DNA of 8,765 nucleotides from Saprospiraceae bacterium. GTDB taxonomy: Bacteria > Bacteroidota > Bacteroidia > Chitinophagales > Saprospiraceae. Below are positions 5,617-8,765 of this stretch, piece after piece (the stretch's first letter is position 1; each line of letters opens with the position of its first letter). Position numbers and translations under genes: made by a program. The stretch spans positions 1 to 8,765 of the forward strand of contig JABDJM010000361.1 of assembly GCA_013002475.1 (NCBI GenBank), written 5' to 3'. The notes below the pieces were generated by a model, which did not search any database, was not told where the DNA came from, and saw only the letters and a list, made by a program, of their open reading frames with translations.

Positions 5617-8430
5617 ATGACCACAATCAGCAGGTTTTTAAAAACTAGCATTCCAATAATCCTGGGGATTTTCTTTCTTCAGGACCTTTCTGCTACCCAT
5701 AATCGGGCTGGGGAAATTACCTATCGTCAGATCGATAACCTAACTATTGAGGCCACCGTAACTACCTATACCAAGGCTTCCAGTGTGGATGCAGACCGGG
5801 ATACGGTAACTGTTTGCTGGGGAGATGGAACCTGCAACCAGGTGGTTCGCCGAAACGGAGTGGATGGTGATCTTAATGGCGTGAATGATGGCGAATTCCT
5901 ACCTAATGATATAAAGATCAACAAGTATATTTTTGAGCATACTTATGGAGGACAGGGGCATTACGTGATCTCCATGATGGACCCAAACCGAAATGCGGAC
6001 ATCTGTAATATTAATTTTCCCAATCCCGATGGTATTCCCTTTTTTATCAGGACAACGGCAACCTTATTCAATGTACAGGATAATGGTTTCAACAGCTCCC
6101 CTATCCTATTGCAGCCTCCCATTGATATTGCCTGCATAGGACAACCCTTCCTGCATAATCCCGGAGCCTACGACCCGGATGGTGATAGTTTATCCTACGA
6201 ACTTGTGGTACCCTTGCAACAGAACGGCATTGATGTGCCCAGCTATGAATCCCCGGCTGTCCTACCGAATTCGATTACGATCAACCCTGTAACAGGAGAC
6301 CTGATCTGGGCTAGCCCTGAACCCCCATGCTTTGGTGCGGAATATAATGTGGCATTTAATATTATTGAATTCCGAAACGGAATCCCTTTTGACACTCTGA
6401 TGCGGGATATGCAGATAAAAGTGCTGGATTGTATGAATCTCCCGCCGGTAATTGAAGCTCCTCAGGAAGTCTGTGTTATTGCAGGTGAAGTTCTTGAATT
6501 TCCAGTCACAGTCACTGCACCGATATCGGAGATCGATCAAAAAGTAATTGTGGAAGCAAACGGTAGTCCATTTGAGTTATCGGACTCTGCTGTTTTCATT
6601 GCAGATACCACCTTCCAGGACCAGCCAGTAACTGCACTCTTTCAATGGCAAACCAATTGCGATCTTATCCGGGATGATTATTATCAGGTCATTCTTAGGG
6701 CTACAGATGATTTTGCCATTCCCTATGTCCAGTTTGGGGGAATAGTGGATACCTTTTTCTTGTCTACGCTAAAACTTGTCAGGATAAAGGTGGTCGGACC
6801 GCCCCCAGAGGATGTCCAGGCCCTTGCTGACAAGGATCAAGTAACGCTTAGCTGGGAAGCACCTTATGATTGCGAGATAACAGAAAATGAATACTTCCGG
6901 GGATTTACCGTGTGGAAAAGGATTGGGCCCAATAATTTTCCACTGGATACCTGCATCACTGGCTTGGATGGTCAGGGCTATACAAAAATTACACCCGGGG
7001 CCATTCAGGATCTTGTCGGAGGCAGGTATTCTTACCTGGATGAAGATGTGGAACGAGGAAGGACCTATTGTTATCGTATCCTCGCAGAGTTTGCGCAGTT
7101 GACCCCAGGAGGGGGATTTCCCTTTAATAAGGTGGAAAGCCTTCCCTCGCTTGAGGTCTGTGTGCAATTAAGCCGCGATGTACCATTGATCACAAAAGTT
7201 TCGGTTTTGGAAACCGATCCTGTCAATGGCAGCATTGATATCCGATGGACGAAACCACTCGCTGAAGATCTGGATACAGTCCTTAATCCCGGCCCTTATG
7301 TTTATGAGCTATATCGGGCAGCTGGGTTTGATCCATTGGAAAGTGATTTTGTTTTGGTGCCAGGTGCAAGTTTTTCAGCTCCGACCCTTTCGGAAGCGAA
7401 TGATACTTTATTCATGGACACCGGAATTGATACCGAAACTATTCCCCATACTTATAGGGTTGCCTTTTATGTGGACAATGAGGTTGAGCCCATTGGGTTT
7501 TCAACAGAAGCCTCTTCAGTGTTCCTGGACCTGGTTAGTACGGATGAAAGAAATGAGCTTTTTTGGGAGGCAAGGATCCCCTGGGATAATTATAGTTACA
7601 TCGTTTATCGGAAAAATAATTCGGGAACCTGGGAGAGCATTGCGATCACAGAAATTCCTGAGTACATAGATAATGGGCTGATCAACGGGGAAGAATATTG
7701 CTATTATGTAGAGACTGAAGGATCCTATGGAATACAAAATATTGTGAGCCCGCTCTTCAATGATTCCCAGGAAAAATGTGGCGTACCTCTGGACACCATA
7801 CCACCCTGTGCACCAACATTAAGGATAGAAAACATTTGTGATGACGTTTCACCAGATCAATCCTGCCTGGCTGAGGATCTGAAAAATACCCTTCGTTGGA
7901 ACAACCCCAACATAGCCTGTGATGATACAGACGATGTTATAGGTTATAACATATATTACGCTACCACTTCTTCCAGCGAATTTGACCTGATCGGAACGAT
8001 CCTTAATCCTCTTAAGATCGATACTACTCATAGCCCTGAATTCGGATTGGCGGGTTGCTATGCTATCACCGCAATTGACTCCTTTCAAAATGAATCTCTC
8101 TTTAGCAATATTGAGTGCCCTGATAATTGTCCGAATTATCAGTTACCTAATGTGTTTACACCAAATAAGGATGGAGCCAATGATATATTTACTGCCTTTC
8201 CTTTCTGCTTTATTGAAAGGATAGAGTTCAAGGCATTCAACCGTTGGGGACAACTGGTATTTCAAACCACCGACCCAAACATTAATTGGGATGGAACCAA
8301 TCTAAACGGGAAGGAGCTCGCAGAGGGAACCTATTATTACTCTTGCCGGGTATTTGAGCAACGAGTATCCGGGGTCTCTGAATCCCCTGAAATCCTAAGT
8401 GGATTTATTGAGCTCATCCGGGGCAGATAA
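5617..8430 (+). CDS. Secreted multidomain protein with T9SS type B (gliding motility-associated) C-terminal sorting domain
   Basis: This 937-aa protein begins with a signal peptide (hydrophobic IPIILGIFFLQDLSA, cleavage near residue 27). The mature end THNRAGEITYRQI is a start common to large Bacteroidota surface proteins. A PKD-like region follows (VCWGDGTC, then FEHTYGGQGHYVISM), then a cadherin-like segment with DPDGDSLSYEL from residue 186. Three or four fibronectin type III-like modules occupy roughly 395-520, 524-630, 635-725 and 729-838, recognisable by repeats such as VTLSWEAP, IDIRWTKP and NTLRWNNP paired with YxVYRK/YNIYYA strands. The last ~100 residues, from LPNVFTPNKDGANDIF through FNRWGQLVFQT, NWDGTNLNGKELAEGTYYY and FIELIRGR, form the CHU_C/TIGR04131-type sorting domain. 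It is predicted to be exported by Sec and then T9SS to the cell surface or medium. Many paired cysteines suggest disulfides. No enzyme active site is visible; adhesion or a structural role is likely but unproven. Confidence 0.9.
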   Translation: MTTISRFLKTSIPIILGIFFLQDLSATHNRAGEITYRQIDNLTIEATVTTYTKASSVDADRDTVTVCWGDGTCNQVVRRNGVDGDLNGVNDGEFLPNDIKINKYIFEHTYGGQGHYVISMMDPNRNADICNINFPNPDGIPFFIRTTATLFNVQDNGFNSSPILLQPPIDIACIGQPFLHNPGAYDPDGDSLSYELVVPLQQNGIDVPSYESPAVLPNSITINPVTGDLIWASPEPPCFGAEYNVAFNIIEFRNGIPFDTLMRDMQIKVLDCMNLPPVIEAPQEVCVIAGEVLEFPVTVTAPISEIDQKVIVEANGSPFELSDSAVFIADTTFQDQPVTALFQWQTNCDLIRDDYYQVILRATDDFAIPYVQFGGIVDTFFLSTLKLVRIKVVGPPPEDVQALADKDQVTLSWEAPYDCEITENEYFRGFTVWKRIGPNNFPLDTCITGLDGQGYTKITPGAIQDLVGGRYSYLDEDVERGRTYCYRILAEFAQLTPGGGFPFNKVESLPSLEVCVQLSRDVPLITKVSVLETDPVNGSIDIRWTKPLAEDLDTVLNPGPYVYELYRAAGFDPLESDFVLVPGASFSAPTLSEANDTLFMDTGIDTETIPHTYRVAFYVDNEVEPIGFSTEASSVFLDLVSTDERNELFWEARIPWDNYSYIVYRKNNSGTWESIAITEIPEYIDNGLINGEEYCYYVETEGSYGIQNIVSPLFNDSQEKCGVPLDTIPPCAPTLRIENICDDVSPDQSCLAEDLKNTLRWNNPNIACDDTDDVIGYNIYYATTSSSEFDLIGTILNPLKIDTTHSPEFGLAGCYAITAIDSFQNESLFSNIECPDNCPNYQLPNVFTPNKDGANDIFTAFPFCFIERIEFKAFNRWGQLVFQTTDPNINWDGTNLNGKELAEGTYYYSCRVFEQRVSGVSESPEILSGFIELIRGR

Positions 8431-8438
8431 ACATTTAT

Positions 8439-8446
8439 TACATTCG
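8439..8446 (+). promoter_or_regulatory. Candidate -7 box for ribE
   Basis: TACATTCG followed by C is one mismatch from TAnnTTTG and sits 17 nt before the ATG at 8464, implying a very short leader of about 10 nt. No TTG lies at the ideal -33 distance; the nearest (8408-8410) is 28 bp upstream. No FMN-riboswitch-like sequence can fit in the 33-bp gap before ribE. Confidence 0.35.
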
Positions 8447-8463
8447 CAAAGATCTTAGCTTGT

Positions 8464-8765
8464 ATGTTTACTGGTATCATTGAATGTCAGGGCCTGGTAT
8501 TAGAGGTCCGTTCAGAAGGAAGCAATAAAGACTTTATTGTTCAATCCCCTATCAGCAGTCAATTCAAAGTTGACCAATCCGTCTGTCATAATGGTGTTTG
8601 TTTGACGGTTGTTGAATTAGGTTCTGATTGGCATCGGGTAACTGCTATTGAGGAGACATTCTCCAGATCAAATTTGGGAGATCTAAAAAAAGGAGACCAG
8701 GTAAATCTGGAAAGGTCTATGACGATGGACTCTCTGTTAGATGGTCATGTTGTGCAGGGACATGT
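8464..8765 (+). CDS. ribE: Riboflavin synthase (alpha subunit), 3' part missing
   Basis: The first 100 codons are present before the window ends. The protein starts with MFTGIIE, the invariant N-terminus of riboflavin synthase, which dismutates two 6,7-dimethyl-8-ribityllumazine molecules to riboflavin in the cytoplasm. NGVCLTV (residues 43-49) and LLDGHVVQGHV (91-101, the end partial) match the lumazine-binding repeat of the N-terminal barrel, with Cys46 at the conserved position. Only the first of the two lumazine-binding domains is visible (the full protein is usually about 195-215 aa). The segment before LLDGH reads SMTMDS, where many homologues have a RAM...GR type sequence; this is probably a tolerated variation. 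The start is fixed by the motif beginning at residue 1. It follows the T9SS gene by 33 bp without functional relation. Confidence 0.95.
   Translation, partial: MFTGIIECQGLVLEVRSEGSNKDFIVQSPISSQFKVDQSVCHNGVCLTVVELGSDWHRVTAIEETFSRSNLGDLKKGDQVNLERSMTMDSLLDGHVVQGH

Noticed and set aside
6769..7167. Minus-strand 132-codon open frame inside the T9SS gene
   Set aside because: It is antisense to a clear coding frame, with no recognisable motif, signal or own promoter.
7226..7669. Plus-strand 147-codon open frame inside the T9SS gene
   Set aside because: It is an out-of-frame shadow of the 937-aa gene with no domain-like sequence of its own.
8431..8463. FMN riboswitch upstream of ribE
   Set aside because: The gap is only 33 bp, far too short for the aptamer, and no conserved riboswitch segments are seen in the preceding coding end.

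Overview
The window looks like a chromosomal segment from a member of the Bacteroidota, probably Saprospiria-like. The evidence is a large secreted protein with a type IX secretion sorting domain (gliding motility-associated C-terminal type), promoter-like TAnnTTTG boxes in place of a classical sigma-70 -10 element, weak Shine-Dalgarno sequences, and housekeeping proteins with Bacteroidota-type sequences. The assignment comes from reading the protein sequences; no database search was run. Most of the window is dense, ordinary housekeeping and surface-biogenesis DNA. I see no mobile element, CRISPR array, tRNA or rRNA.

Layout. Positions 1-391 (minus) hold the start of a NadR-type nucleotide kinase/ATPase that runs off the left edge. 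A 114-bp divergent spacer separates it from an unrecognised 193-aa gene (506-1087, plus), whose stop codon overlaps the start of era (1087-1986). The next gene, an outer-membrane beta-barrel protein on the minus strand (1977-2723), converges on era with a 10-bp coding overlap. A short divergent promoter region follows, then der (2809-4110), rfbC (4127-4675) and rfbD (4675-5541), packed like an operon. A 937-aa multidomain T9SS cargo protein (5617-8430) and the 5' part of riboflavin synthase ribE (8464 to the right edge) complete the window.

How the genes relate. Era and Der are both ribosome-assembly GTPases. From general knowledge they lie next to each other in several Bacteroidota, so the opposite-strand membrane protein gene may have been inserted between them. 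RfbC and RfbD are the last two enzymes of dTDP-L-rhamnose synthesis; the first two (RfbA, RfbB) are not in the window. The T9SS cargo protein and the beta-barrel are cell-surface products.

The most notable observation concerns der. Its conserved N-terminus, including the first P-loop, is intact, but the reading frame has no ATG, GTG or TTG between an in-frame stop at 2797-2799 and codon 41. The codon where the family's initiator Met is expected reads ATC (2809-2811). Either an essential GTPase uses a very rare start codon, or the sequence carries a single-base error there.
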